Shown: positions 1 to 9,297 of the stretch, piece by piece
Numbering within the stretch: position 1 is the first letter of the stretch
Layout: each line of letters starts with the position of its first letter
NCBI RefSeq assembly: GCF_001660815.1
Contig: NZ_LYMI01000009.1
Location: forward strand, 115,589-179,588
Direction: 5' to 3'
Length of the DNA stretch: 64,000 bases
Source of the DNA: Xanthomonas nasturtii
GTDB taxonomy: Bacteria > Pseudomonadota > Gammaproteobacteria > Xanthomonadales > Xanthomonadaceae
Program-made: the position numbers and the translations under genes
Notes under the pieces: model-generated
What the model saw: the letters and a program-made list of their open reading frames with translations, nothing else
Databases searched by the model: none
Told to the model about the DNA's origin: nothing

Positions 1-1
1 G

Positions 2-220
2 CCCTCCAGCGCGCAATTGCAGCGTGTGATTGTGGATGCCGCCGAGCGCGGCGAACCGATGCAGGTGGTGCCGGCCGGCTGCTGGCAGGCGGCGCGTTCG
101 CTTGGCCAGTTCACCCTGGTGGGCTGCACGGTATCGCCTGGATTCGTGTGGGAAGGCTTCGCGCTGCTCGACGCCGCCTCGCCGCTGGCCGCGCACTTGG
201 CCACGCTGCTTCCACGCTAG
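2..220 (+). CDS. cupin-fold (DUF985-like) protein, C-terminal fragment
   Basis: The reading frame is open from the left edge of the window to a stop at 220, so only about 72 C-terminal residues are visible. The fragment reads VPAGCWQAARS, then FTLVGCTVSPGF, then VWEGFALLD. This is the typical end of the small single-domain cupins of the DUF985 family, where a 'VPAG-W' turn is followed by 'LVGCTV-PGF'. The role of this family is poorly defined; sugar- or metal-binding has been suggested. The start and the N-terminal metal-binding half lie outside the window. The next gene begins 90 bases downstream on the same strand. Confidence 0.75.
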   Translation, partial: PSSAQLQRVIVDAAERGEPMQVVPAGCWQAARSLGQFTLVGCTVSPGFVWEGFALLDAASPLAAHLATLLPR

Positions 221-310
221 CCCTCTGGCCGAGTGCGCGCGCGAACGCTTCCCTAACGCGGTGGCTGCCGGCTTGGCGTACTGTCCGCCTCAAACAGGGG
301 GCGACCGGCA

Positions 311-1327
311 ATGCGACGCAAGGCAGCGGGATGGGGAGCGGGCTTGATGCTGGTGTCGCTGTGGGCGGCCGCCGGAGAAACTGTGCCGCCCAAGGAAGCA
401 ACGTCGGCACCACCTGTAGTTGATCTGGAGGCCATGGTGGTGCGCGGCGTGCAGCCGGGCCCTGGCTTGTGGAAGGTCAGCAAGGGCGAGCATGTCTTGT
501 GGATCCTGGGCACGCAGTCGCCGCTGCCCAAACGCCTGCAATGGCAATCGACCGAGGTGGAAACCATCATCGGCCAGTCGCAGCAGGTACTGATGGCGCC
601 GACCGTGCAGCTCGATGTCGAGATGGGGTTCTTCGGCAAGCTGAGCTTGTTGCCATCGGCAATGAAAGCAATGAAGAACGAGGACGGCCGCGAACTGCGT
701 GAGCTGCTGCCGCCCGAGCTGTATGCGCGATGGAGCGTGGCCAAGGCCCGTTACATCGGCAACGATCGCGGCGTGGAGCGCAAGCGCCCGATGCTGGCGG
801 CCGGCGAGTTGTATCAGGCTGCGTTGAAGCGTTCGGGTCTGGCCCGCTCACCGGTGATCTGGTCGGTCGTGGAGCGCGCGGCCAAGCGTGCGGGCATCAA
901 GCCCACACCGACGGCGTTGGACTACAAGATCGCCGACCCGCGGCAGGCGCTCAAGGAATTCCGTGCCGGCGGCATGGACGACATTGCCTGCTTCCGCAGC
1001 ATTTTGGTGACGGTGGAGCGCGACCTCCCCACGATGGTCGAACGCGCCAACGCCTGGTCGGTCGGCGACCTCGAAGCCTTGCGCCAGTTGCCGCGCGAAG
1101 ACCCGCAGGCAGCGTGCATGAGCGCGATGGCCAGCTCCGGTGCCGCCAAGAAGCGCGGTATCGACGACCTGGAACGGCGCATGCGCGAGCATTGGCTGGG
1201 CATCGCCACCGCTGCATTGCAACGCAACCGCAGCACCTTCGCGGTGCTGCCGATCAGCCGCCTGACCGCACCGGACGGTTACCTGGCCCGGCTACAGGCG
1301 CTGGGCTATGAGGTGGAAGCGCCTTGA
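311..1327 (+). CDS. TraB/GumN-like exported protein with degenerate His motifs
   Basis: A 338-residue protein with an N-terminal signal-peptide-like segment (about residues 1-22, RRK then hydrophobic, ending near AAAGE), so probably periplasmic. The body resembles the TraB/GumN family: 'LWKVSKGEHVLWILGT' after residue 50, a helical middle, and a C-terminal 'RNRSTFAVLPISRL' strand-turn. Family members normally carry two GxxH motifs thought to be metal-binding or catalytic. Here the first reads LGTQSPLP and the C-terminal one LPISRL, so both histidines appear to be missing. I infer a non-catalytic or strongly diverged member. The start is the first ATG, 10 bases after a G-rich stretch. The function is unknown. 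Confidence 0.7.
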   Translation: MRRKAAGWGAGLMLVSLWAAAGETVPPKEATSAPPVVDLEAMVVRGVQPGPGLWKVSKGEHVLWILGTQSPLPKRLQWQSTEVETIIGQSQQVLMAPTVQLDVEMGFFGKLSLLPSAMKAMKNEDGRELRELLPPELYARWSVAKARYIGNDRGVERKRPMLAAGELYQAALKRSGLARSPVIWSVVERAAKRAGIKPTPTALDYKIADPRQALKEFRAGGMDDIACFRSILVTVERDLPTMVERANAWSVGDLEALRQLPREDPQAACMSAMASSGAAKKRGIDDLERRMREHWLGIATAALQRNRSTFAVLPISRLTAPDGYLARLQALGYEVEAP

Positions 1328-1503
1328 GGCGTTTGTGGTGAATGCGCCCGGCGCGTCCTGCCGTTGGCTCAGTGCGGGCGCAAGCACAGATTCGTAGCGG
1401 GTCGTGGGGCAGTTGTGCGTCGTGCACGCGGCGGCGGTATGCAAACGACGTATGAGCAGCGGCATGCAGATCGCCGGCTTGGGCCTGCCGATGCGGCCAC
1501 GGT

Positions 1504-2535
1504 ATGCTGCGCGCCTTGTGTCTTGAGAGCTCCGCGTTGAACGCATTGCCGCTGCGCATTCTGGGCACCGGGCGCCATGTTCCGGCGACGGAAGTGACCT
1601 CGCACCAGTTGGACGAGCGCTGGCAGCTGCCGGCGGGAACAACATTCGCGCGGCTGGGCGTGGAAACACGCCATTACGTGGGCGAGGGCGAGACCGCATC
1701 GTCGATGGGCGCGGCCGCCGCGCAACAGGCCTTGGCCAGCGCCGGTCTGGACGCCAGCCAAATCGATTGCCTGATTTCTGCCTGTAGCGTGATGGAACAG
1801 CCGATTCCCTGCCAGGCGGTGCTGATCCAGCGCGCGCTCGGCCTGGGCGATTCCGGCATCCCCGCATTCGACGTCAATGCAACCTGCCTGAGTTTTCTGG
1901 TGGCACTGGATATGGCGGCCAACGCGCTGGCGCTTGGCCGTTACCAGCGCGTGCTGATCGTCTCCAGCGAGGTCGCATCGGCCGGGCTGGATGCAGCAAC
2001 GCCGGCCACGGCCGGCTTGTTCGGCGATGGTGCGGCCGCAGTGCTCGTTGGACGTAGCGCAGCGGGGCAGGGCTCGGCGCTGCTCTCCAGCCGGTTGTCC
2101 AGTTATGGCAGCGGCGCGGAGCTGTGCCGCATTCGCGGTGGCGGCACCCGGTATCCGCATGGCGAAGACAGCGCGCCCGATGCCTCGCGCACGTTCTGTA
2201 TGGATGGACGTGGCGCCTATCGCTTCGCCGCGCGGCAGCTGCCGGCATTCTGGGAACGGCTGCTGCACGACGCCGGCACCACCGCTGCAGCCTTGCGTTG
2301 CCTGGTGCCACATCAAGCCTCCGGCGGCGGCCTGGATCATGTGGTGCAGACACTGGACCTGCGCCCCGATCAGGTGGTGCGCATTCTGCAGCGCACCGGC
2401 AATCAGGTGGCCGCCTCGTTGCCGCATGCACTGCATCACGCGTGTGTCGAACTGGGTCTGCAGCGCGGCGATCTGGTCGCGTTGCTCGGCACCGGTGCGG
2501 GGCTTGCCATCGGCGGCATGGTGTTGCGCTACTGA
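1504..2535 (+). CDS. 3-oxoacyl-ACP synthase III family protein (FabH/OleA-like)
   Basis: A 343-residue thiolase-fold ketoacyl synthase of the KAS III type. The Cys-His-Asn triad is visible: Cys128 in DVNATCLSF, His270 in LVPHQAS and Asn300 in GNQVAASLPHAL (numbering from ATG 1504). A glycine-rich end, LLGTGAGLAIGGMVL, is typical of the fold. Such enzymes condense acyl-CoA or acyl-ACP with malonyl-ACP or a second acyl group. It is the first gene of an operon whose next four genes overlap end to end, which suggests a specialised lipid pathway rather than housekeeping FabH. The start is uncertain: a TTG at 1537, giving MNALPLRILGTG, has a better upstream GAGAG and fits family length better. Confidence 0.88.
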   Translation: MLRALCLESSALNALPLRILGTGRHVPATEVTSHQLDERWQLPAGTTFARLGVETRHYVGEGETASSMGAAAAQQALASAGLDASQIDCLISACSVMEQPIPCQAVLIQRALGLGDSGIPAFDVNATCLSFLVALDMAANALALGRYQRVLIVSSEVASAGLDAATPATAGLFGDGAAAVLVGRSAAGQGSALLSSRLSSYGSGAELCRIRGGGTRYPHGEDSAPDASRTFCMDGRGAYRFAARQLPAFWERLLHDAGTTAAALRCLVPHQASGGGLDHVVQTLDLRPDQVVRILQRTGNQVAASLPHALHHACVELGLQRGDLVALLGTGAGLAIGGMVLRY

Positions 2536-3383
2536 TGCCGGTGCGCGTGTCGCTCGAACTGTTGCGGGTTGGCCACTGTCGCCATTGCGAACGCATGGTG
2601 CGCGCGGATGGCCACTGGCATGCGGTGGAATTCCCGGCGTTGAGCGTGCTGATCCGGCATCCACAGCGTGGCGCGCTGCTCTACGACACCGGCTATGCCG
2701 CGCATTTTTTTCGCGCGACCGATCCGTGGCCGGAGCGCGTGTATCGCTGGACCACGCCAGTGAGCCTGCCGGCCCACGAAACCCTGGGCGCGCAGTTGGG
2801 CAAACGCGGCGTGGCGCTGGACGAGATTGCCTGGTGCCTGATTTCGCATTTCCACGCCGACCATGTCGGCGGCCTGCGCGATTTGCCCAATGCGCGCTTT
2901 GTCTGCCTGCGTGCGGATTACCAGCAGGTGCGCAGCTGTTCGCGCCTGGGTGGGTTGCGCCGCGCCTTGCTGCCGCAGTTGCTGCCGAACGACTTCGACC
3001 AGCGGCTGCAGTTTGCCGAACAGGCGTCGCAGCGCGCGTTGAGCGGCGCCTGGCAGTCGCTCGGCCCGGCCTACGATCTGTTCGAGGACGGCAGCGTGCT
3101 GGCGTTGCCGCTCCCCGGTCACGTACCCGGCCAGATGGGGCTGTGGCTGCGCGATCAGCACGACCGCGAGGTGTTGTTGTGTGCGGACGCGGTGTGGTCG
3201 TCGGCAACCTGGGCCGCGCTGCAATGGCCGGCCTGGCCCACGCGCCTTCTGATGCACGACTGGCACGCATTCCAACGCACCGTGCATCGCCTGCACGCGT
3301 TGTCGCAGGTGCATCCGGAGCTGGCCATCCTGCCATCGCACTGCCAACCCAGTCTCGACCGTTATCAACCGGAGTGGCGATGA
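2535..3383 (+). CDS. metallo-beta-lactamase-fold hydrolase
   Basis: A 282-residue protein whose ATG shares one base with the TGA of the preceding synthase (TGATG), implying translational coupling. The metal-binding signature HFHADH lies at residues 105-110, followed by GG, with a later PGHVPGQ and a C-terminal LPSHCQ that supply further likely ligands. An N-terminal insert has HCRHCE. The fold covers thioesterases, lactonases and other hydrolases. In this operon, next to a KAS III, hydrolysis of an acyl thioester or lactone is a reasonable guess but is not shown. No signal peptide is seen, so it is probably cytosolic. It resembles N-acyl-homoserine-lactonase-type MBL proteins in layout only. 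Confidence 0.88.
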   Translation: MPVRVSLELLRVGHCRHCERMVRADGHWHAVEFPALSVLIRHPQRGALLYDTGYAAHFFRATDPWPERVYRWTTPVSLPAHETLGAQLGKRGVALDEIAWCLISHFHADHVGGLRDLPNARFVCLRADYQQVRSCSRLGGLRRALLPQLLPNDFDQRLQFAEQASQRALSGAWQSLGPAYDLFEDGSVLALPLPGHVPGQMGLWLRDQHDREVLLCADAVWSSATWAALQWPAWPTRLLMHDWHAFQRTVHRLHALSQVHPELAILPSHCQPSLDRYQPEWR

Positions 3384-4339
3384 GCCTGCGCATTCTCGTG
3401 ACCGGTGCGTCCGGTTTTGTCGGTGGTTCGTTCCTGCGGCGGTTTCAGGGGCAGCCGGGTGTCGAGATTCACGGCATCGGGCGCCGCGCCAGCGAGTTGC
3501 CCAACTACCACCGCATCGACCTGAGCCAACCGTTTTCATTGGACTGGCAACCGGATGTGGTGATTCATGCGGCTGCGCTGGCATCGCCGTGGGGCACGCG
3601 CGCGCAGTTCCAGCTGCACAACGTGCAGGCCACTGCCAATGTCATCGACTTCTGCAAGCGCAATGGCTGCCCGCGGCTGCTGTATGTGTCGTCCAGTTCG
3701 GTGTTCTACCGCGAAGCGCATCAATACGATCTGGATGAAGACAGCCCGATCGGCCCGGCCTTCGTCAACACGTACGCGCACACCAAATACCTCGGCGAAA
3801 CCCTGCTCGATACGTATCCTGGTGAGAGATGCGTGTTGCGCCCGCGTGCCGTGTTCGGGCCCGGCGACACGGTGCTGTTTCCGCGTGTGATCGCCGCTGC
3901 GCACAAGGGTGCGCTGCCACGTTTCGTCGGCCAGACCCAGCCGGTGATCGGCGACCTGATCTATATCGATACGCTGTGCGATTACCTGTATCGCGCAGCC
4001 ACCGCGCCGCAGTTGCAGGCTGCTTACAATCTCACCAACGCGCAGCCGGTGGATCTGCAACAGTTGTTGTTGGACCTGCTCACGCGCCTGCAGCTGCCGC
4101 TGCCGCGACGCGAGGTACGCATCGCCACTGCACTGCGTATGGCCAGCGTGGTGGAGGTTGCATATCGCGTGCTGCGCCTGCGCGGCGAGCCGCCGATCAC
4201 GCGTTTTGGCGTGGGTGCATTCGCTTACTCCAAGACCTTCGATCCGCGCCGCACGCTTGCCGATCTCGGCCCGCCCAGCGTCAGTCTGGACGAGGGCGTG
4301 GAGGCCTTCGTGCGCTGGCAGGCGGCGCAGTGGAGCTGA
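3380..4339 (+). CDS. NAD-dependent epimerase/dehydratase (extended SDR, 3-beta-HSD-like)
   Basis: A 319-residue extended short-chain dehydrogenase. The Rossmann motif TGASGFVGG is at residues 8-16 and the catalytic pair is Y132-x3-K136 in the stretch NTYAHTKYLGE, preceded by the SSSSVF strand. The ATG overlaps the previous stop by four bases (ATGA). Members of this group reduce or epimerise sugars, sterols or beta-hydroxy lipids; OleD, which works with OleA in long-chain olefin synthesis, is the same type. The pairing of a KAS III with this SDR recalls OleA-OleD, but OleB and OleC equivalents are absent. I infer reduction of a keto group made by the synthase. Confidence 0.87.
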   Translation: MSLRILVTGASGFVGGSFLRRFQGQPGVEIHGIGRRASELPNYHRIDLSQPFSLDWQPDVVIHAAALASPWGTRAQFQLHNVQATANVIDFCKRNGCPRLLYVSSSSVFYREAHQYDLDEDSPIGPAFVNTYAHTKYLGETLLDTYPGERCVLRPRAVFGPGDTVLFPRVIAAAHKGALPRFVGQTQPVIGDLIYIDTLCDYLYRAATAPQLQAAYNLTNAQPVDLQQLLLDLLTRLQLPLPRREVRIATALRMASVVEVAYRVLRLRGEPPITRFGVGAFAYSKTFDPRRTLADLGPPSVSLDEGVEAFVRWQAAQWS

Positions 4340-5484
4340 TCGTCCCGACCCTGGCCGTGCTGTATCTGGGCGTGCTGCTGTTCAAGACGGCGGCGGTGCT
4401 GTGGGTCATGCGGGGCGAACGCCGCAGACCACCGCGCATTGCCGTTGCAACGCCGGCAGAGGTGGCGATCCTGCAGCCCATTCTTGGTGGCGATGCGCAT
4501 CTGCAGGACGTGCTCACCGCCAACGTGCAGGCATTGCCGCAGGCGCAGTTCGTCTGGTTGCTGGATGCCGACGATCGCCCGGGAAACGCTGCTGCCGATG
4601 CAGTGATTGCGCAGTCTCCGCAACTGCGTATCACGCGCATGCTGGTGCCCCCGGCGCCGCCCGGCATCAATCCCAAGGCATGGAAGCTCGATTACGCATT
4701 GCCGCACATCACTGCGCCTGTCAGCCTGATTCTTGACGACGATGCGCACCTCAGCGGCCCTGCGTTGTCGCAGCTGTTGCGGGATCTGGCGCACGCCGAT
4801 GTGGTCACTGCGCTGCCGTATTACCACGACAGCGCCACCGTGGCGGGCCGCCTGTTGGCGCAGTTCGTCAACAACAATGCCGCGCTGACCTACCTGGGCT
4901 GGCTGCCGTTTGCAGCGCCGCTGACCCTCAACGGCATGTGCTATGCGGCGCGTACCGCGCAGCTGCGTACCTGGGGAGGCTTTTCTGCATTGCTGGAGCA
5001 ACTGACCGACGACCTGGCCTTTGCCACGCTGGTGCGCGCGCGTGGCGGGCGCCTCTGGCAATCCACCGCACCGGTAGCGATGCGCACCGCGATGCCGGAC
5101 CTGCCTGGTTACCTGCGCCAGATGCATCGCTGGATGCTGTTCGCATTGATCCTGTTGCGCCGTCAACGGCTGGGTGTGCGCAGCGCCATCGGCATGTTGC
5201 AGGGGCTGCCGCCAGTGCTGCTGCTGGCCATGCTGATCGGCGCCTGCGTGCAGCACACCTGGCCGGCTGCATCTTCGGTGGTGATTGTGTTGCTGGCGCG
5301 CGCGCTGCTGCTGTGCGGCGTGCAATGGCGCGTCACCGGCGCAGTCCGCCACCGCGTGTTGCTGTCGATCATTGCCGAATGCCTGCAGCCGCTGCATCTG
5401 CTGCATGCAGCGCTGGTACGCACGATTCGCTGGCGTACGCGGCGTTACCGCGTGTTGTCTGATGGGTGTTTTCGTGTGCAGTGA
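4330..5484 (+). CDS. membrane GT2 glycosyltransferase, ceramide-glucosyltransferase/HpnI-like
   Basis: A 384-residue protein on a GTG start that overlaps the epimerase stop by ten bases; a later start would lose the N-terminal membrane helix (residues 2-20). It has the complete processive-type GT2/GT21 motif set: D79/D81 in LLDADDRPGN, D136-138 in LILDDDAHLSG, D227-228 in LTDDLAFA, and Q264-x2-RW in QMHRW. Two or three C-terminal hydrophobic helices follow (about residues 288-350). This is the architecture of ceramide glucosyltransferase and of the hopanoid-associated HpnI, enzymes that glycosylate a lipid at the membrane. It is the strongest indication that the operon makes a glycolipid. The sugar donor and acceptor are unknown. 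Confidence 0.87.
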   Translation: MELIVPTLAVLYLGVLLFKTAAVLWVMRGERRRPPRIAVATPAEVAILQPILGGDAHLQDVLTANVQALPQAQFVWLLDADDRPGNAAADAVIAQSPQLRITRMLVPPAPPGINPKAWKLDYALPHITAPVSLILDDDAHLSGPALSQLLRDLAHADVVTALPYYHDSATVAGRLLAQFVNNNAALTYLGWLPFAAPLTLNGMCYAARTAQLRTWGGFSALLEQLTDDLAFATLVRARGGRLWQSTAPVAMRTAMPDLPGYLRQMHRWMLFALILLRRQRLGVRSAIGMLQGLPPVLLLAMLIGACVQHTWPAASSVVIVLLARALLLCGVQWRVTGAVRHRVLLSIIAECLQPLHLLHAALVRTIRWRTRRYRVLSDGCFRVQ

Positions 5485-6073
5485 GCCAGGCACGCTGCAG
5501 ATCGCCTTCCTCACCGGGCAAAGCGACCCGGCAAGCTGCGCGCTGAGTGCGGAGCAGCAGGCATTTCTGCAACAACTGCGCGGCACGGGCCGGCACTGCG
5601 TGACCTGCAATTATCCGTATCGCCATGACAGCGCGGCGCACCGACGCATACCGCTGTGGCGTGCCAGCCTGTCCAATGCGCGGCAGTATCTTGCGGCGCG
5701 CAACGCCCGCGTTGCTGCTGCCGATCGCGCACGCGTGCACGCGCTGCTGGAACAGGCGCCGATGACGCTGCTGCTGGCCGGCAGCTGCGGGCTGCAGCTA
5801 TTGAGCGCACTGCAGTTGCCGGATGCGCTGCGTGCGCGCCTGGCCGTCTTTGCGTATGGCCCGGTCTGTCATGCGCCCGCGGCCTTCGGCCGGCTGCGGG
5901 TGGTGCAAGGGCGCAGCGACTGGATCTCGCATGCACTGTTCGATGGGCAGGTGCATGCCAGACCCGCGTGCGGACACATGGCGTACCTGCGCAACGCCGA
6001 GGTGCTTGCCGAATGCCAGCGCTTGCTCGTGCAGATCGAACGGATGCGACCGGACACGACGCATGCGCATTGA
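5462..6073 (+). CDS. conserved hypothetical protein of the glycolipid-like operon
   Basis: A 203-residue protein with no family I can name. It overlaps the GT2 gene by 23 bases from ATG 5462 (a GTG at 5474 would reduce the overlap to 11) and is followed by the GT1 start inside its own last codons. A block TLLLAGSCGLQLL around residue 103 resembles a nucleophile elbow with Cys at the central position. Downstream are VFAYGPVCHAP, RLRVVQGRSDWIS and ARPACGHMAYL, whose order (strand-elbow, later Asp, late His) suggests an alpha/beta-hydrolase-like fold. That is inference only. The end-to-end overlaps suggest it acts in the same pathway. Confidence 0.72.
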   Translation: MGVFVCSEPGTLQIAFLTGQSDPASCALSAEQQAFLQQLRGTGRHCVTCNYPYRHDSAAHRRIPLWRASLSNARQYLAARNARVAAADRARVHALLEQAPMTLLLAGSCGLQLLSALQLPDALRARLAVFAYGPVCHAPAAFGRLRVVQGRSDWISHALFDGQVHARPACGHMAYLRNAEVLAECQRLLVQIERMRPDTTHAH

Positions 6074-7319
6074 TCTGATCGCACCACCGTATAGCGGGCA
6101 TCTGCATCCCATCCTGGCGATCGCGCGGCAGCTAGCTGCACAGCACGAGGTGCATGTCATCAGCACGCCGGCCGCGCAGGCGCGCATCCGTGCCTGCGGG
6201 CTCACTGCCGCCAGCGTGCTGGATGCGCATGCCGATCGCTTGCTGCTTTCCATCGCCAACCCGCCGCATGCAGTAGGCCACAACCCCTTGCGCCTGCGTC
6301 GGCAGCTGCACAGCGCGCTCGGTCTGATGGCGCAGCTTGGCGACGCGTTACAGCAGCGCTGGCGCGCGCGGCGGCCGGATCTGGTGATCGTCGACTTCAC
6401 CTTGCCCAGCGCAGGACTGGCGGCGCAGGCGATGGGGATCGCCTGGTGGACCAGCATGCCCTCGCCGTGCGTGATCGAAACCGCCGACGGGCCGCCCGCG
6501 TACTTCGGTGGGTTGCATCCTGCGGCCACGCCCCTGCAGCGCGCGTGGCACGCGGTGGCACGCCGGCTCACGCGCGGCTTCAAACGGACCTTGCACCTGT
6601 GCTATCGACGCCAGATGCGCGCCTGCGGGTTGCCGGCGATCTATCGCAGCGATCGCAGCGAGGCGGTGTATTCGCCGCAGTGCATTCTGGCCCTGGGAGT
6701 GCCGTCGTTCGAACTTGCGCAGCGCTGGCCTGCGGCGGTGCGCTTCGTCGGGCCCCAGTCGTGCACGCCGCCCTCGTCCGTGACCGCGCCCAGCTTCGTT
6801 GCAGGGCGCCGGCATGTGCTGGTGACGCTGGGCACGCATCTGCACTGGGTGAAGCAGCGCATGGATGGCATGTTGCGTGCGCTGGCGCCACAGTTCCCCG
6901 AAGTGATCTTCCATTTCAGCGACGGCGACACGGGCGCGCCACCGCAGCCGGGGCAGGGCAACTATCAACGGCTGGCGTACGTGGATTACGCGCAGCACCT
7001 GCAGCGCTATGCGCTGGTGGTTCATCACGGTGGCGCCGGCATTCTGTATGCCTGCCTGGCCGCGGGATTACCTGCGATTGTCTATCCGCTGGATTACGAC
7101 CAGTTCGACCACGCCGCGCGCTTGCAGGTGGCAGGCGCTGCCTGGTGGTTGCGCGATCTGGATGGCTTGCCGGCGCTGCTGCGCGAGGCGCTCGATACCA
7201 ACGCAGCGCCATCCGGCGTGGGTCGCTTGCAGGCCGAGCTGCACCTGATCCGGTCGCAGGCGCGCATCGTGCAGTTGGTGGATGGCTTCGCGCGGACTGA
7301 CGCGGTGCCGCCGATATAA
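6063..7319 (+). CDS. UGT-like GT1 glycosyltransferase
   Basis: A 418-residue GT-B enzyme. The N-terminal PPYSGHLHPILAIARQL and the C-terminal donor-binding block starting at VVHHGGAG (His321-His322), with LAAGLPAIVYPLDYDQFDHA behind it, are diagnostic of the macrolide/flavonoid/sterol UGT-type family GT1. Such enzymes transfer a nucleotide-activated sugar to a small or lipid aglycone. The start overlaps the orphan gene by 11 bases, and this is the last gene of the six-gene operon; its stop lies 34 bases from the convergent dxs stop. With the GT2 it suggests two successive glycosylations of the operon's product. Confidence 0.88.
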   Translation: MRIDLIAPPYSGHLHPILAIARQLAAQHEVHVISTPAAQARIRACGLTAASVLDAHADRLLLSIANPPHAVGHNPLRLRRQLHSALGLMAQLGDALQQRWRARRPDLVIVDFTLPSAGLAAQAMGIAWWTSMPSPCVIETADGPPAYFGGLHPAATPLQRAWHAVARRLTRGFKRTLHLCYRRQMRACGLPAIYRSDRSEAVYSPQCILALGVPSFELAQRWPAAVRFVGPQSCTPPSSVTAPSFVAGRRHVLVTLGTHLHWVKQRMDGMLRALAPQFPEVIFHFSDGDTGAPPQPGQGNYQRLAYVDYAQHLQRYALVVHHGGAGILYACLAAGLPAIVYPLDYDQFDHAARLQVAGAAWWLRDLDGLPALLREALDTNAAPSGVGRLQAELHLIRSQARIVQLVDGFARTDAVPPI

Positions 7320-7353
7320 GGCAGCACGCGCGCGTCCGGCTTGTCCGCTGCTC

Positions 7354-9297
7354 TCAGCCCACGGCCGCGTTCAACGGAGGCGTCTTGCTGACCATCAACT
7401 GCGGCCAGCGCTTGAGCACCGCAGCGCGAATGCCGGCCTGGTCGATGCCGGCCTCCGCCAACAGGTCTTCGCGGCTGGCATGGTGCTGGAAGCTGTCCGG
7501 CAGACCCAGGTGCAGAGTCGGCATAGTGATGGCTTCGGCGTTGAGCAATTCCGACACGCCCGAACCGGCGCCGCCGGCAATGACGTTGTCTTCGATGGTA
7601 ACGAAGCCGTCGTGGGTCTTGGCCAGTTCCAGCAGCATTGCCTTGTCGAGCGGTTTGACAAAGCGCATGTTGACCACGGTCAGGCCCAGTTCGCGGCCCA
7701 CCGCTTCGGCCGCTTCCACGGTCACGCCGAAGCCGAGCAGGGCGATGCGGGTGCCGCTGTGGCGCAGCTGCGCCTTGCCGATCGGAAGGGTGGTCAGCGT
7801 GGTGTCCAGCGCTGCGCCGGGGCCGGTGCCGCGCGGGTAGCGTACCGCTGCCGGGCCTTCGTACTGCACGCCGGTGCTCAGCATCTGGCGGCATTCGGCC
7901 TCGTCAGCTGGTGCCATCACCAGCATGTGCGGCACGCAGCGCAGGAAGCTCAGGTCCAGGTTGCCGGCATGGGTGGCGCCATCCGGGCCGACCACGCCGC
8001 CGCGATCGATCGCGAACAGCACGTCGAGCTTCTGCACCGCCACGTCGTGCACCAACTGGTCGTAGCCGCGCTGCAGGAAGGTGGAATAGATCGCCACCAC
8101 CGGCTTGGCACCTTGCGTGGCCATGCCGGCGGCCAGCGTCACCGCGTGCTGCTCGGCGATTGCCACGTCGAAATAGCGCTGCGGGTATTCCTTGCTGAAA
8201 CGCACCAGGCCCGAGCCTTCGCGCATTGCCGGGGTGATGACCAGCAGCTTGGGCTCGGCCGCGGCCATGTCGCAGACCCAGTCGCTGAAGACGTCGGTAT
8301 AGGTCGGCTTCTTGGCGCCGGCCTTGGCCACCAGGCCCTTGCTCGGGTCGAACGGGCCGACCGCGTGGTAGCCGATCTGGTCGCCTTCGGCCAGTTCGTA
8401 GCCCTTGCCCTTGGTGGTGATGACGTGCAGCAGCTGCGGGCCCTTGAGCGTTTGCAGGGTCTTCAGTGCACCGACCAGGCTGGGCAGGTCGTGGCCGTCG
8501 ATCGGGCCGGTGTAATGGAAGCCCATTTCCTCGAACAGCGTGGACGGCACGAACATGCCTTTCCAGTGTTCTTCCCAGCGCCGCACGAAACGCGCGGTGG
8601 GGTTGTTCTTCTTGTCGCCGAGGATCTTCTTGCCGCCTTCGCGGATGGCATTGAGCGTGCGGCTGCCGCTGGCGCGGCCCAGCATCTTGGTCAGCCCGCC
8701 CACTGCCTCGGAGATCGACATGCGGTTGTCGTTGAGGATCACCAGCAGGTTCGGTTCCGGGTCCATGCCGCCGGCGTGGTTGAGCGCCTCGTAGACCATG
8801 CCGGCGGTCATCGCGCCGTCGCCGATCACTGCGACCACCTTGCGGTCGTCGCCATTGCGCTGCGCGGCGATGGCCATGCCGAGCGCGGCCGAGATCGAGG
8901 TCGACGAATGACCGACCCCGAAGGTGTCGTAGACGCTTTCTTCGCGCTTGGGGAACGGCGCCACACCGTCCTTCTGCTTGACCGTATGGATCTGGTCGCG
9001 CCGGCCGGTGAGGATCTTGTGCGGGTAGGTCTGATGCCCGACATCCCACACCAGCTGATCGACCGGGGTCTGATACAGGTAGTGCAGGGCGACGGTGAGT
9101 TCGATCACGCCCAGGCCGGCCGCGAAGTGTCCGCCGCTCTTGCCCACCGATTCGATCAGGTAGGAACGCAGTTCTTCGGCGATCGCGGTCAGCTCGGCTT
9201 CGTCGAAGCGACGCAGATCGTCGGGAGTCTGGATGCGGGACAGGCGCGGATAGCGGGTGGAGTCGATCATCATCGTGTCAATATTCTGAAGCCGCAT
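7354..9297 (-). CDS. dxs: 1-deoxy-D-xylulose-5-phosphate synthase
   Basis: A 647-residue cytosolic thiamine-diphosphate enzyme that joins pyruvate and glyceraldehyde-3-phosphate in the first step of the MEP isoprenoid pathway. Visible landmarks are [29 protein letters not shown], the ThDP motif [14 protein letters not shown], then the transketolase pyrimidine domain ([28 protein letters not shown]) and the C-terminal domain. The start at 9297 (MRLQNID) is chosen because GGGAGGA sits just upstream; an internal MIDSTRYP start lacks such a site. It converges on the glycolipid-like operon. The spacer is only 34 bases, with no obvious terminator. Confidence 0.97.
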   Translation of the reverse strand: MRLQNIDTMMIDSTRYPRLSRIQTPDDLRRFDEAELTAIAEELRSYLIESVGKSGGHFAAGLGVIELTVALHYLYQTPVDQLVWDVGHQTYPHKILTGRRDQIHTVKQKDGVAPFPKREESVYDTFGVGHSSTSISAALGMAIAAQRNGDDRKVVAVIGDGAMTAGMVYEALNHAGGMDPEPNLLVILNDNRMSISEAVGGLTKMLGRASGSRTLNAIREGGKKILGDKKNNPTARFVRRWEEHWKGMFVPSTLFEEMGFHYTGPIDGHDLPSLVGALKTLQTLKGPQLLHVITTKGKGYELAEGDQIGYHAVGPFDPSKGLVAKAGAKKPTYTDVFSDWVCDMAAAEPKLLVITPAMREGSGLVRFSKEYPQRYFDVAIAEQHAVTLAAGMATQGAKPVVAIYSTFLQRGYDQLVHDVAVQKLDVLFAIDRGGVVGPDGATHAGNLDLSFLRCVPHMLVMAPADEAECRQMLSTGVQYEGPAAVRYPRGTGPGAALDTTLTTLPIGKAQLRHSGTRIALLGFGVTVEAAEAVGRELGLTVVNMRFVKPLDKAMLLELAKTHDGFVTIEDNVIAGGAGSGVSELLNAEAITMPTLHLGLPDSFQHHASREDLLAEAGIDQAGIRAAVLKRWPQLMVSKTPPLNAAVG

